In this document: in pieces, positions 1-9,199 of the stretch
How the letters are laid out: every line of letters starts with the position of its first letter
Position numbering within the stretch: the stretch's first letter is position 1
Assembly: GCA_949741915.1 (NCBI GenBank)
Contig: CATJOM010000048.1
Coordinates: 124,001-188,000 of the forward strand
Direction: 5' to 3'
From: an uncultured Candidatus Melainabacteria bacterium
Lineage (GTDB): Bacteria; Cyanobacteriota; Vampirovibrionia; Gastranaerophilales; Gastranaerophilaceae
DNA length: 64,000 nt
Position numbers and translations under genes: made by a program
The notes under the pieces: model-generated
Seen by the model: the letters and a program-made list of their open reading frames with translations, nothing else
Database searches by the model: none
Told to the model about the DNA's origin: nothing

Positions 1-1
1 T

Positions 2-586
2 ATAACAGAGTCTGCAGAACTTGCAAGAACAGAAGAAAAAATAAGCAAAATAAAGGCTCTTGAGCTTTTTGAAAAGGGCATTCTTGATTCTTTGAAAGCA
101 GGAACATTTAACTCACTGTCTAAAATTCATAAGTACCTTTTTGAGGATATTTACGAATTTGCTGGTAAAATCCGAAATGTGAATATTGCCAAAGGCAATT
201 TTAGATTCGCTCCTGTAATGTACTTAAAGCAATCTTTAGAATATATTGATAAAATGCCACAATCTACTTATGAAGAAATTATTGAAAAATATGTTGAAAT
301 GAATATAGCGCATCCCTTTAGAGAAGGCAACGGCCGAAGTGCGCGCATATGGCTGGACTTAATTTTAAAAAAAGAACTTGGTAAAGTTGTTAACTGGTGT
401 ATGGTTGATAAAGAAGATTATCTTTTAGCAATGGAGAGAAGTCCTGTTAAAAATATTGAAATAAGAGAATTATTAAAAGAAGCACTTACTTCTAATATAA
501 ATGACAGAGAAGTATACATGAAAGGAATTGATGCAAGCTATAACTACGAAGGATATTTTACCTATAAAATATCTGAGCTAAAATAA
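2..586 (+). CDS. Fic/DOC family protein (5' end beyond window)
   Basis: The reading frame is open from the left edge, so the start lies outside the window. The first visible residues ([20 protein letters not shown]) already match the N-terminal helix of this family. The catalytic Fic loop [12 protein letters not shown] is complete, with the catalytic His and the Glu-Gly-Asn-Gly-Arg phosphate-binding loop. Fic enzymes usually transfer AMP from ATP to a hydroxyl of a target protein and often act as toxins with a small antitoxin. No inhibitory helix is visible in the part seen, so an antitoxin could be encoded just upstream. The stop codon is directly followed by repeat element A. The TTG at 92 is internal, not a start. 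Target unknown. Confidence 0.9.
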   Translation: MTESAELARTEEKISKIKALELFEKGILDSLKAGTFNSLSKIHKYLFEDIYEFAGKIRNVNIAKGNFRFAPVMYLKQSLEYIDKMPQSTYEEIIEKYVEMNIAHPFREGNGRSARIWLDLILKKELGKVVNWCMVDKEDYLLAMERSPVKNIEIRELLKEALTSNINDREVYMKGIDASYNYEGYFTYKISELK

Positions 587-766
587 GGCAATTATATGCA
601 ATTTTACAAAAAAATATTGAGTTTTTGTAATGGAACTCTGCATAAAAAGGGTCTTCTAAATAAGTTTCCAGATAATGTGAAACTTATCCTGCTCTTTTTT
701 TATACATAGTAACTGAAATAAAAAGAAAATATTTAATAAACAAGTGTAAAATTGTATATAATTACC
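587..766. repeat. MITE-like inverted-repeat element, copy A
   Basis: A 180 bp element. The left end GGCAATTATATGCAATTTTA is mirrored at the right end (reverse complement GGTAATTATATACAATTTTA), giving imperfect ~22 bp terminal inverted repeats. The interior holds a smaller hairpin (AAGTTTC ... GAAACTT). It begins on the base after the fic stop codon and ends about 37 bp before the 3' end of the convergent Mini-RNase III gene. Copies B (36739-36925) and C (60350-60530) share ends, length and setting. No coding capacity. Confidence 0.75.
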
Positions 767-803
767 TAGGATAATTAAAAAGCTTTATATACAATAAATT
801 TCT

Positions 804-1169
804 TTAGCCAGCTATATTCGCCTTTATCAATTCAAACAAAGCCTCAAGCCTTTTTTTATCATTCAGATAAAAATACCCAACAAGCACCTCAAACGCAGTT
901 GCATGGCGGTGAATTTCAGGATTGCGTCTCTTATTCACAGTAAGATTTAAATTCCTCGCCCGCCTAAAAATATCCTTCTCATCTTCATTCAAAAAATTAT
1001 CATAAATAAGCTCTGCCATCTTTGCCTGAAAAGCAGCATTAACAAAGGAAGTTGTCATCTTATGCATAACATTTTGCGATTTTGTCTTAAAAATAACAAT
1101 TTCTCTAACAAAAACTTCATAGACAGCATCACCTATATGCGCAAATCTTTTCAAATCAAAACTTTCCAT
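804..1169 (-). CDS. mrnC: Mini-ribonuclease 3
   Basis: 121 residues, the usual size of Mini-RNase III, which consists only of the RNase III catalytic domain. The signature IGDAVYE with catalytic Asp14 and the second acidic site in FEVLVGYFYL (residues 93-102) are both present. There is no double-stranded RNA-binding domain, as expected. In Bacillus this dimeric enzyme matures 23S rRNA ends; cyanobacteria also carry it. It stands alone here, convergent with the Fic gene and separated from it by a repeat element. A CAGGG lies immediately before the ATG, so the ribosome-binding site is weak. Confidence 0.9.
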   Translation of the reverse strand: MESFDLKRFAHIGDAVYEVFVREIVIFKTKSQNVMHKMTTSFVNAAFQAKMAELIYDNFLNEDEKDIFRRARNLNLTVNKRRNPEIHRHATAFEVLVGYFYLNDKKRLEALFELIKANIAG

Positions 1170-1430
1170 CCCTGAATTTTACCACAAAATACCGCATATA
1201 TTTTACCTGCACCCAAAAAATGGCACTCCAAGCACCGTAGAATAAACACTGCCAAGTAGCTTAATCAAGCTAGTATCTACATAGCCCAAAACCTGACCGT
1301 AGGCCTTTCATAATAATCTAATCTATTTTGTAATATTTCTTAACATTTATCAAAATTTTATCAATTTTTACCCCGCCTAATACTTTATTTATATATAAGG
1401 GAAGAATAATTTTAAGATTAAGGGAGTTTT

Positions 1431-2888
1431 ATGGTAAATTCCATCACATCCATAAGTTCAGCCTATACACAGGATGCACTTAAATATATCAATGGCATTG
1501 AATTAAACAACTCAACAAGCCTCACTGAAGATGTTTCAGGTGCAATTACTTCGGTTCCATTCTGCAGTGGAATATCAGGAGCAATGTTTGCAGGCGGCAG
1601 GCTAATGAAGCGCACAGGCGAAGAATATACATCAATCTTTGGTAAAACCAAAAGCAAAATGGCAGGAATAAAAGGCCTGACTGATACACTTTCAAGCGTA
1701 AAAGATGTGATGTATAAAAATGATACCTTAAATGCCATACTGCAAGGGGGTAAAGGGCTTGAAGGCGCATCAAAAAACCTTGAGGCTACAACATTAATCA
1801 AAGATTTATTAAAGGATAAAAACGGCTCAGCTGAAACTGTTTCAAAGATTACAAATACTATAAACAAAAGCACGGATGCTGACTCGCTCATAGATGGCCT
1901 GAAAAAACTTTCAGGAAACGCAGGAGGAGCAACTAAAAAAGCCTCAAAATTTTCAAAAGCAGCCAAATGGGTAAGCGAAACAAGCCTGGCAAAAACTATT
2001 GCCCAAACACCAGCAGCAAATTCGCTAAAAGCAGCAGGAAAAGAGTTCCTCACAACAACAAAAGCAGGGCAGGCAATAGCAAAGGGTGCAGGTAATTTTT
2101 CAAAAGCATATAAAACTTCAGGCGCCGGAATAAACGTTGCAATAGAGGGTGTTATTGCCCTGTTTACAGACGTGATGCCTGCATTTACACAAGGAGGCAT
2201 AGGCGAAGGTGTAAAACAAGTTGCAAAATCAGGTGCAAAAGTAGCAGCATCAACCGCAGGATGGGTTGGCGGTGCTGCAATAGGTAAAGCTGCAGGCGCT
2301 GCAATAGGTACAGCAATTTGCCCTGGCATAGGCACAGCCATCGGCGGCTTTATAGGCGATATGGTTTGCGGTGTCATAGGCTCATCCATACTTGGAAAAG
2401 TTACAGAAAAAATCGTTGGCGAAGACTATACAGACAAAGTTCAAAATGAGCAAACAGCAGAACAAGCAGCACAGATAGAAAATAATTCAGGCCTGCTTTC
2501 AGAATTAAATCAGACAGTTCTTGCAAAGATTCAGGAAGATATGGCAGATGATGGCAAATTAACAAAAGACAGCGAAAAAATGCTTGAATATTTAAATTCA
2601 GACGAAATGAACACAATAAATTCAGATAGCACAATACTTGCAACTTCTTCTGGCACAACAGGCCTAGATGAGCTCATAGGCAAAATTCAAACTGGAGACA
2701 AATCTGTTTATGATGTGCCAGCAGAAGTTCTTGAAGCAAGTGCAAAATCATGCAGTGCAACCATAGGCGAAGGTTTTGCAAATAATTACACAAACTTTGG
2801 CATGCAAAATCCCTACTTAAACTCAAACGCAGATTCGAACACTAATAATAGCAGCGATAAAACATTTAATTATTTTATGGATGCATAA
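1431..2888 (+). CDS. orphan glycine-zipper protein
   Basis: 485 residues, not recognised. The start ATG follows AAGGGAG at a spacing of 4. There is no signal peptide. Residues about 170-260 are Ala/Gly/Lys-rich. Residues about 275-325 form a long small-residue stretch (GGAAIGKAAGAAIGTAICPG is part of it) with G-x-x-x-G spacing typical of glycine-zipper membrane-inserting segments. The C-terminal 150 residues are polar and Asn/Ser-rich. Glycine zippers occur in pore formers, toxins and phage tail proteins, so an effector-like role is possible but is only inference. It has its own promoter-like upstream region (TTTATATATAAG). Confidence 0.75.
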   Translation: MVNSITSISSAYTQDALKYINGIELNNSTSLTEDVSGAITSVPFCSGISGAMFAGGRLMKRTGEEYTSIFGKTKSKMAGIKGLTDTLSSVKDVMYKNDTLNAILQGGKGLEGASKNLEATTLIKDLLKDKNGSAETVSKITNTINKSTDADSLIDGLKKLSGNAGGATKKASKFSKAAKWVSETSLAKTIAQTPAANSLKAAGKEFLTTTKAGQAIAKGAGNFSKAYKTSGAGINVAIEGVIALFTDVMPAFTQGGIGEGVKQVAKSGAKVAASTAGWVGGAAIGKAAGAAIGTAICPGIGTAIGGFIGDMVCGVIGSSILGKVTEKIVGEDYTDKVQNEQTAEQAAQIENNSGLLSELNQTVLAKIQEDMADDGKLTKDSEKMLEYLNSDEMNTINSDSTILATSSGTTGLDELIGKIQTGDKSVYDVPAEVLEASAKSCSATIGEGFANNYTNFGMQNPYLNSNADSNTNNSSDKTFNYFMDA

Positions 2889-2934
2889 ATAAATTGTCTA
2901 AACTATATCAAAAGCCCTGCAATTCCTGCAGATA

Positions 2935-3159
2935 CTAGGCTATTAATTCACCAAGAGAAACTAAATCCTCATATGGCACGCCGGCTTCAGACAATTCTTC
3001 AGCAGTAAGTCCAAAAAGTGTAATTAAATTATCCGCTTCCATTCTTGTTTTATTTTTATGATTTGACAAAATATTAAAAACCTTACTAACAGCAGTTTCC
3101 CTGGTCATATAAAGGCTTGAATTTGTCTTGTGTAATAGTCGTTTTTTTGATTTTCCCAT
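2935..3159 (-). CDS. small hypothetical protein
   Basis: 74 residues if it begins at the ATG at 3159; a TTG at 3180 would add seven residues, and neither has a clear Shine-Dalgarno. The N-terminus is basic (MGKSKKRLLHK). The C-terminal half is predicted helical and ends in ITLFGLTAEELSEAGVPYED, resembling a small helical recognition module. No known domain recognised. It converges with the preceding 485-residue gene, with 46 bp between stops. Function unknown. Confidence 0.5.
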   Translation of the reverse strand: MGKSKKRLLHKTNSSLYMTRETAVSKVFNILSNHKNKTRMEADNLITLFGLTAEELSEAGVPYEDLVSLGELIA

Positions 3160-3299
3160 AACAGAATTATCATGATTCAAATATACAAAAAAGTAAATAA
3201 ATTATTACGAGTATTAAATTTCGTAAAGTTTTTTTAAAAATTTAGCAAATTTTTTCATTATCAGTTTTTATATTATTGTAATATTTGGAAAGAAAAAAA

Positions 3300-4031
3300 T
3301 TGGCAATCGAAGCATTAAAAACCTCAAATTCTGCATACCACACCACTTTTGGAGCAAGAACACCAAAAGGCAGACATAGAGCTGAAAAACCAATCCAAAA
3401 AGAGCGCGATATCTTGCACGACACGCCTTTAAGATACACCGGCTACTGTGATGATATTGGCGCTGCAATAAGGACAATTTGCTGCAATTCAAAAAATGCA
3501 TTTATCAGAAAACTGCCAGTGTTGTCATTTATCCCAGTAGGGCTTTATATTGGGGCTGATGTTACAAATCAATACAGAAAAACCAAAGAAGCAGAAGGCA
3601 AGGAGATGGCAAAGAAAAAATCTGCCAGTCAGGCTATTTTCCAGGGTTTAACAAGTCTTTTGTTCCCAATAGGAATCGTGGCTGCCGGACAAAAGGTTGC
3701 AGGAAAGGCTTTTGATAAATTTGTACCTTCGCTTAAACAGGAATTTGGCACAGATGGCAAAAAAATTGTTAACCATAACAGGGGCGCAGCCCTTGCCGTA
3801 GCAGGCGTTGCAACATTAATAGCGGTTTCAAAAATTGCAGATAAATTTGCTGAAAAATTCTTAATGGAAAGGATATTCAATCCCCTTTTAGGTTTGAATA
3901 AGACAAGCGAGTCTAAAACTCCTACACTATATGATACAGAAGAAGATAAAATTACAGCCTTGGAAGAAGAACAAGAAAAATCAGTTTCAGTTGCAGAAAA
4001 TAATTTTGAAGATAAGCCCATAACAAATTAA
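3300..4031 (+). CDS. orphan protein with N-terminal TTFGA motif
   Basis: 243 residues from the TTG at 3300, chosen because GGAAAG sits 7 bases upstream; another in-frame TTG at 3285 would place that site inside the gene. Residues about 12-18 carry TTFGART, one of the x-F-G-A motifs that recur in this window. The middle has two hydrophobic stretches (LPVLSFIPVGLYIGADV and LLFPIGIVAAGQKVAG) and a third near residue 165 (ALAVAGVATLIAVSKIADKF). The tail is acidic. This suggests a membrane-associated protein without a classical signal peptide. No family recognised. Confidence 0.65.
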   Translation: MAIEALKTSNSAYHTTFGARTPKGRHRAEKPIQKERDILHDTPLRYTGYCDDIGAAIRTICCNSKNAFIRKLPVLSFIPVGLYIGADVTNQYRKTKEAEGKEMAKKKSASQAIFQGLTSLLFPIGIVAAGQKVAGKAFDKFVPSLKQEFGTDGKKIVNHNRGAALAVAGVATLIAVSKIADKFAEKFLMERIFNPLLGLNKTSESKTPTLYDTEEDKITALEEEQEKSVSVAENNFEDKPITN

Positions 4032-5002
4032 ACAAAATATTCTAAACTCAAAAACACCTATATCAAAGCGGTTGCAATTAAGCGTAAAATACAGAACTGG
4101 CAAAGCTTTACGCCAGATAGAATAATTTAAGAGCCAGCTTAACAGCATTACAAAGCTCTCTTTATCGTGCATATTCGTGAATGCCATTGCAGGACAAGAC
4201 ATTTAATGCTTTTTTCGCACTAAAATATTCAAAAAATCAACACGATAGATTTTAAATACAATACAATATTACTAAGCAGAAGGCTTACGGATTTTTTGTC
4301 CAGTGAACATCCTTTTGCAGCAATAGTTTTCAAACCTCAATGCACCCATAATCCTTATTTTAAAAGGCTTTTAATACAATTGAATTATTAAATCGCCCAA
4401 AATATAACAATAACTAGCTTTTACCACGTGCAATATACTTGAAAAGCAATATCAACAAGGGTTTTAATCTTTTTAACCTCAATTTAAAAATTCCAGGATA
4501 CTTTATAAAGCGGCCTAAATCCTTAATGGGCACGTATTTAAGACCAATTTATATACGTAAAACACACTATTTAAAACGGTTTACAGGTTTCAAAAACTCT
4601 CTAAAGTATACAGTTAGGGCATATTTTGTGTTATAAAGGGGCAAACTCCAACCAGAACAAGTCTTTTAGCAATAATTTTAGCACAAAAAGGCAAGCTCGA
4701 TGATATTTTGCATCACCATTTTTTGCACGTATTATTATATTTTTATTAAGCTACATTAAGATTTTAACCAAAACAAATCAAACTAATATTAAATTCCTTA
4801 ACATTGTGCCCAAAAAGCTGAAATACTTGGCTTTTAAGGCTCTTAACACATTCTAAACTAATTAAAATCTGCTGATTGATTACTTCGATAGCGCAAAATG
4901 CTTGACTAATAATGCATTTCAGGCATTTTGAATACCCAAAATGCCTGAAAACACAATATTTTGCACGATAAATAAGCTTAAAATAAAGTCATATTAAGTT
5001 TT
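4032..5002. other. 970 bp region without a convincing gene
   Basis: Only short, compositionally poor open frames occur here. One 65-codon frame at 4439-4636 (+) lacks a ribosome-binding site and any recognisable similarity. The one clear structure is the perfect hairpin at 4917-4950. The AT content is like other intergenic DNA in the window. It could be a decayed gene or hold an unrecognised RNA. Confidence 0.5.
4917..4950. repeat. perfect 14-bp hairpin (possible terminator of nifS)
   Basis: Left arm TTTCAGGCATTTTG, six-base loop, right arm CAAAATGCCTGAAA: 14 base pairs without mismatch. It lies 53 bp past the nifS stop and could end the nifU-nifS transcript. Neither strand has a proper T-run after it, so it is not a textbook intrinsic terminator. 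It may act as an RNA-stabilising 3' structure. Confidence 0.5.
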
Positions 5003-6205
5003 TTAGCATTTATTGTTCAAAATTTCCCCTAATTCCTTTTGAAACGGTGAAATTTTTGCCAATTTTTCAATGATATGAGGCAGTTCTTGAATCACTTGAA
5101 TGATGTCACTTTCAGTCGTATAGCGGCTTAGGGAGAATCTAATACTACCATGAAGTGCTGTAAACGGCACTCCCATTGCCCTTAATACATGGCTTGGCTC
5201 TAAACTGCCAGAGGTGCAGGCAGAGCCTGAACTTGCGCAAATTCCTGCATCATTTAAATGCAACAAAATTAATTCGCCCTCAATGTACAAAAACCCAATA
5301 TTAGTGGTATTTGGCACCCTGTTTTTTGCTGTCGAGTTTAATCTTGCATTTTTAATTTTTGACAAAATTCCCTCTTCAAGCATATCCCGAAGCCTTTTTA
5401 CCTCGGTCAATTCATCGCTAAGATGCGCCATTGCTAGTTTTGCAGCCTCAGCCATCCCCACAATATAAGGCACATTCTCGGTTCCGGCCCTTTTGCCCCT
5501 CTCTTGGTGCCCCCCGATTATAAGAGGCGCCATCATTGTGCCGGATTTAACGTACAATGCGCCAATTCCCTTGGGACCGTGGAATTTATGGGCAGAAATT
5601 CCCAAAAAATCAATCTCTGTCTCTTTTACATTGATGGGAATTTTGCCTGCAGCCTGCACAGCATCAACAAAAACTTTTGTTTCAGGATTTATTTCTTTCA
5701 CCTTTTGCGCAATTTCTTTAACCGGAAAAATAGCCCCAGTCTCATTATTGGCATACATTACAGACACTAAAGCTGTGTCTTTTTCCACCTTTGACAATAA
5801 TTCCTGAACATCCAAATCTCCATTTGAATCAACCCCAATATAATCTGCCCTATAGCCTTTATTTTCAAGGTCTTTGTATAAATTTAAAACACAAGGATGC
5901 TCAATTTTTGTTGTTATTATGTGTTTTTTTGCCCTATTAAGCTCCAACACCCCTTTTATTGCAGTGTTTGCACTTTCAGAACCGCATGATGTAAAAATTA
6001 TTTCCTTGGCATCCTTTGCACCTAAAAATTCCTTTATTGCCTCTCTGGAATGCCTCACAGCCGTGTTTGCAGTATGGGCTAAATCATAGATACTAGAAGG
6101 GTTTCCATACTCTTCACTAAAATATGGAAGCATAGCCTCCACCACTTTTTCATCAACCTTTGTTGTGGCATTATTATCCAAATAGATTAAATTTTGGCTC
6201 ATCAT
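5003..6205 (-). CDS. nifS: cysteine desulfurase NifS
   Basis: 400 residues, full length for the family. A PLP enzyme that takes sulfur from L-cysteine as an enzyme persulfide for Fe-S cluster assembly. PLP-binding Lys207 lies in SAHKFHGPKG. The catalytic cysteine is Cys330 in SSGSACTSGSLEPSHVL, the NifS-type active-site loop. The ATG overlaps the nifU stop (GGAATGATG), so the two are translationally coupled; a second ATG one codon later is equally possible. No nitrogenase genes are in the window, and with nifU this is more likely the general Fe-S assembly system, as in other anaerobes lacking ISC. That role is inference. Confidence 0.95.
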   Translation of the reverse strand: MMSQNLIYLDNNATTKVDEKVVEAMLPYFSEEYGNPSSIYDLAHTANTAVRHSREAIKEFLGAKDAKEIIFTSCGSESANTAIKGVLELNRAKKHIITTKIEHPCVLNLYKDLENKGYRADYIGVDSNGDLDVQELLSKVEKDTALVSVMYANNETGAIFPVKEIAQKVKEINPETKVFVDAVQAAGKIPINVKETEIDFLGISAHKFHGPKGIGALYVKSGTMMAPLIIGGHQERGKRAGTENVPYIVGMAEAAKLAMAHLSDELTEVKRLRDMLEEGILSKIKNARLNSTAKNRVPNTTNIGFLYIEGELILLHLNDAGICASSGSACTSGSLEPSHVLRAMGVPFTALHGSIRFSLSRYTTESDIIQVIQELPHIIEKLAKISPFQKELGEILNNKC

Positions 6206-7032
6206 TCCACCTCTATAACAATTATTTCATTATCAACATGTTCTTGTAATTGCGCCTGCACAAAGTTTTTCAGTGTTAGATGCGAATTCCTGCAGCCCTT
6301 GCAGGTGCCTGTAAGCCTTACATAGACGTTCTTTCCGTCTATATTGATAAGTTCTATTCCTCCGCAGTCTTTAGTTAATTCCGGCGCAATATTTTTTTCA
6401 ATAACACTGTTTACCTTAAGAATAAATTGGACATTGTTCAATTCTTCTTTGGTATTTTTGGTCTCCATATTATAAGTGTTAATAATTGTCTGAATGTTCC
6501 CTTTGCATCTGCCGCATGCACCGCCCGCATAGGTTAAATCAGTAATATCCTTAACGGTTTTAGCTCCATGATTTTCAATTGAATCCCTTATGGCTTTTTC
6601 AGTTATAGAAAAACAGTTGCAGATAATTTTATCCTTAGATTTCGGTGCCTGCGGGGACTCATTGTCACTGCCTTCAAAATTTTTAAGAGCATCTTCAAGA
6701 GCCTCATGCCCCATAACAGAGCAATGCATCTTTTCAGGCGGCAAACCGCCCAATTTTTCAGCGATTTCTTTATTTGTAATTTTTTTAGCCTCTTCAACAG
6801 TTTTTCCTATTACCATTTCAGTCAAAATACTTGAAGATGCTACAGCAGAGCCACATCCAAAGGTTTGAAACTTGGCATCCGTAATTACTCCGTCCTTGAT
6901 TTTTAAATATAATTTTAGCGCATCACCGCATGCAAGAGCGCCAGCCTCCCCTATTGCATCCGCATTCTCAATACTGCCAACATTTTTCGGGTTTTTATAA
7001 TGCTCTTTAACTATATCAGAATATTCCCACAT
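6202..7032 (-). CDS. nifU: Fe-S cluster assembly scaffold NifU
   Basis: 276 residues with the complete three-domain NifU layout. An IscU-like domain has cluster ligands Cys35 (ACGD), Cys60 (FGCGS) and Cys103 (MHCSVMGHE). A central BFD-like [2Fe-2S] domain has Cys138, Cys140, Cys173 and Cys176 (CNC ... CGRC). A C-terminal Nfu domain has Cys244 and Cys247 (CKGC). It receives sulfur from NifS and passes clusters to client proteins in the cytoplasm. First gene of a two-gene operon with a 4 bp overlap; AAGGA precedes the ATG by 9 bases. Confidence 0.95.
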   Translation of the reverse strand: MWEYSDIVKEHYKNPKNVGSIENADAIGEAGALACGDALKLYLKIKDGVITDAKFQTFGCGSAVASSSILTEMVIGKTVEEAKKITNKEIAEKLGGLPPEKMHCSVMGHEALEDALKNFEGSDNESPQAPKSKDKIICNCFSITEKAIRDSIENHGAKTVKDITDLTYAGGACGRCKGNIQTIINTYNMETKNTKEELNNVQFILKVNSVIEKNIAPELTKDCGGIELINIDGKNVYVRLTGTCKGCRNSHLTLKNFVQAQLQEHVDNEIIVIEVE

Positions 7033-7136
7033 AATTTTTTGTCCTTAAAAATTAATTTTTACATCCAGATTATAAACCAAAAATACTACTTGTATAGGGT
7101 TTAAAACCTCAAAATTTGCTTAATAATTATTCTATA

Positions 7137-8021
7137 ATGGAAAATTCTTTTAAAAATTCCCTATTGGGGCAATTAGCCGAATTTGGTTTTAACACTGATA
7201 ACAAGGATAATATTTTAAATGAGCCCAATCCCCTTGCTATCAGCGTAAATGAGGCTGATATAAAAAATTCTCCGTTTATGAATTTAGATAATAAAAATCC
7301 AGCTGCCCAGAACCCTATAAATCCTATGAACAGTGGTGAAACATACGATAACACAGGCGGCAGCGAAACTTATAACGCCCCAAGCCCAGAGTTTCCACAA
7401 TCCAGCAAACTTCAAAATAACGATGAAGCACCAAAAAGAATAATTCAAAAAAGGCTAAACGACTTTGATTTTAATATTTTGCAGGATTCCGCATTTGTAA
7501 ACATAGAAGACTCAGAGCTTTCAGATGATGAAAAAATTTCTAAGGTTACAAACTTAATAAAAGAAATCGACAGAAAACTTTTTTTAATCAAAGAAAGAGA
7601 TAATTCAAAATTAAAAGAAAAGCTTTTATCAGATAAAGAAATGCTCTTAGGCGTTTTATCACGGCTAAATTCCAATAAAAACCAGGGTCTTGCTGCTATT
7701 AATACTGAACTCAAGGAGGCAATAAACGGCAGCACTTTTGCTCTTTTAAGAAGCATAAGGCAGATTTTACCAAATGACAGGGATTTTGACGGTTATGTTT
7801 ACAAAGCTTTACATAAGTTTATGCATAAATATTTTCCAAAACTATATAAGGGTTTCCTTGTAAAGCAGGCGCTTAATAAGCTTATGGCGCTTAATCAAAC
7901 TGCAGGAGAATTGCTCACCAAAAGAATTCCATACGGCGAATCAAGCCAAAGATATGATGCCTTGATAGAATATTTAAGCTCTGCAAATACAATCCATGCA
8001 AAGCTTTTAAAGAAGATGTAA
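7137..8021 (+). CDS. orphan coiled-coil protein
   Basis: 294 residues from the ATG at 7137; a TTG at 7116 would add seven. Neither start has a Shine-Dalgarno, and a TATAAT box overlaps the ATG, so the start is uncertain. The first ~100 residues are Asn/Pro-rich and look disordered. Residues about 130-190 are charged and predicted coiled coil (SDDEKISKVTNLIKEIDRKL). The C-terminal third is helical and basic. No signal peptide and no known domain. Divergent from nifU, 104 bp away. Confidence 0.6.
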   Translation: MENSFKNSLLGQLAEFGFNTDNKDNILNEPNPLAISVNEADIKNSPFMNLDNKNPAAQNPINPMNSGETYDNTGGSETYNAPSPEFPQSSKLQNNDEAPKRIIQKRLNDFDFNILQDSAFVNIEDSELSDDEKISKVTNLIKEIDRKLFLIKERDNSKLKEKLLSDKEMLLGVLSRLNSNKNQGLAAINTELKEAINGSTFALLRSIRQILPNDRDFDGYVYKALHKFMHKYFPKLYKGFLVKQALNKLMALNQTAGELLTKRIPYGESSQRYDALIEYLSSANTIHAKLLKKM

Positions 8022-8239
8022 AAAAGTAATTTACTGCACAGTTTTTTTGACCGCAGCAAACAACATGTTTTTGTATTTGTGAAACAGTTGTAAAAATAAA
8101 CTGTGAACAAAGATATAAAAATAGCTGGTACCATTACAGAATAAGATTTTTTATAAACTTTGCCAACAAAAGTAGCATTTATCATCCACTATTAGCATAT
8201 CTGCTTTAATGCAAATTGCCCATCACTATTGCATAAAAA

Positions 8240-8919
8240 TTAATATCTACGACGGCCCCTTCGTGCAGAAGGCGAAGCGGCCAATGCAGCCTGACGTTTT
8301 GCCTGGATGAGTTTTCTATAATCCTTAGCTGCACTTTTAATTACTGCTTTAAACATAGGTTCATCATCCACCGTCTTAATTATTTTTCTGTTTGCCGCCT
8401 TTTTTGCTGCTGTTTTTTCTTTATAATTAACAAGCTCTGTTAACTGCTTTACAAAATCCTGTACGGAAAGCTTTTTAGCCCCATTTTGAGTATCAGATAA
8501 TCTGTCGCTCATTTTTACAAAAACATTTGAGCCATCCTGCTCAAACCCAAGAATTTTTCCAAATGGTGCAGCTTTAATTTGATTATCCGGCGCCTTTGCA
8601 TCTATTATCGTTAAAACATCTTCAATTTCTGGTCGTAAACTTATTTGAACCTTCCCAAGCGGGGTTTTCGTTATAGTTTTTGATTTTCCAGTTCCAATAT
8701 CAATGAGTGCTTCACTAATATTTTTAGCAAGTGTCTGAATTGCCTCAGCCACAATATTTTACCTTTTTCATCCAGGCTTGCTGCGGCCTTTTTCATAAAC
8801 ATATCAGCAGCTTCAGGCCTTAGGGCACCAAAGCTGGGCTGGTTTTTAAATTGCAGGTTTGGGCTATTTTTTAAGCTGTAATTGTTTGAAACTTGTGCAA
8901 GATTATTATTTAACTGCAT
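8240..8919 (-). pseudogene. frameshifted PSFGAL-motif orphan protein (paralogue 1)
   Basis: Two overlapping frames make one gene. Frame 1 begins at 8919 (AAGGA upstream) and carries the N-terminus with NQPSFGALRPEAADMFMKKA. Frame 2, from about 8752, carries the rest (VAEAIQTLAKNISEALIDIG ... KILGFEQDG). The neighbour at 9200-9817 has the same parts in one continuous frame (PSFGAL, DMFMKKAAASLD, SPFGEILGFEQEDG), which places a one-base loss near 8753-8758. The C-terminus ends in a basic tail (ARRGRRRY). Function unknown. The gene is either inactivated, phase-variable or affected by a sequence error. Confidence 0.75.
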
Positions 8920-9199
8920 TTTAGCTTCCTTTTAATAAATTGGTTATACCTTATTAAGTATTCTAATTTATAAAAATTGCCTTAATTTACATATATTTTT
9001 ACAATTTTCAATATTTTAAACTACAGACCATAGAGCTACATGCCAATTCCTTGGCTTCACCACTCATCATAGCATTGAATACACAAAAACAGGTTAAGCC
9101 TTAGGCTCATCGCTGTTATGTGGTATAAATTAACCCTCAGACGCAGTGCAGACGCAGCTTGCTTGTCACATGCTAAAGCTTAAAACAGCAAGCATCTGT

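Noticed and set aside
1463-2389. 308-codon minus-strand frame opposite the glycine-zipper gene
   Set aside because: Mirror of a real gene: Pro/Ala-rich composition typical of the antisense of Gly/Ala codons, and no start signal.
4439-4636. 65-codon open frame in the 4-5 kb gap
   Set aside because: No ribosome-binding site, low-complexity composition and no recognisable similarity.
5003-7032. Nitrogen fixation locus
   Set aside because: Only nifU and nifS are present; no nifH, nifD, nifK or nifB-type gene in the window.
7133-7138. TATAAT at the start of the 294-residue orphan gene as its promoter
   Set aside because: It overlaps the presumed ATG and lacks a -35 partner; more likely chance in AT-rich DNA, or the real start lies elsewhere.
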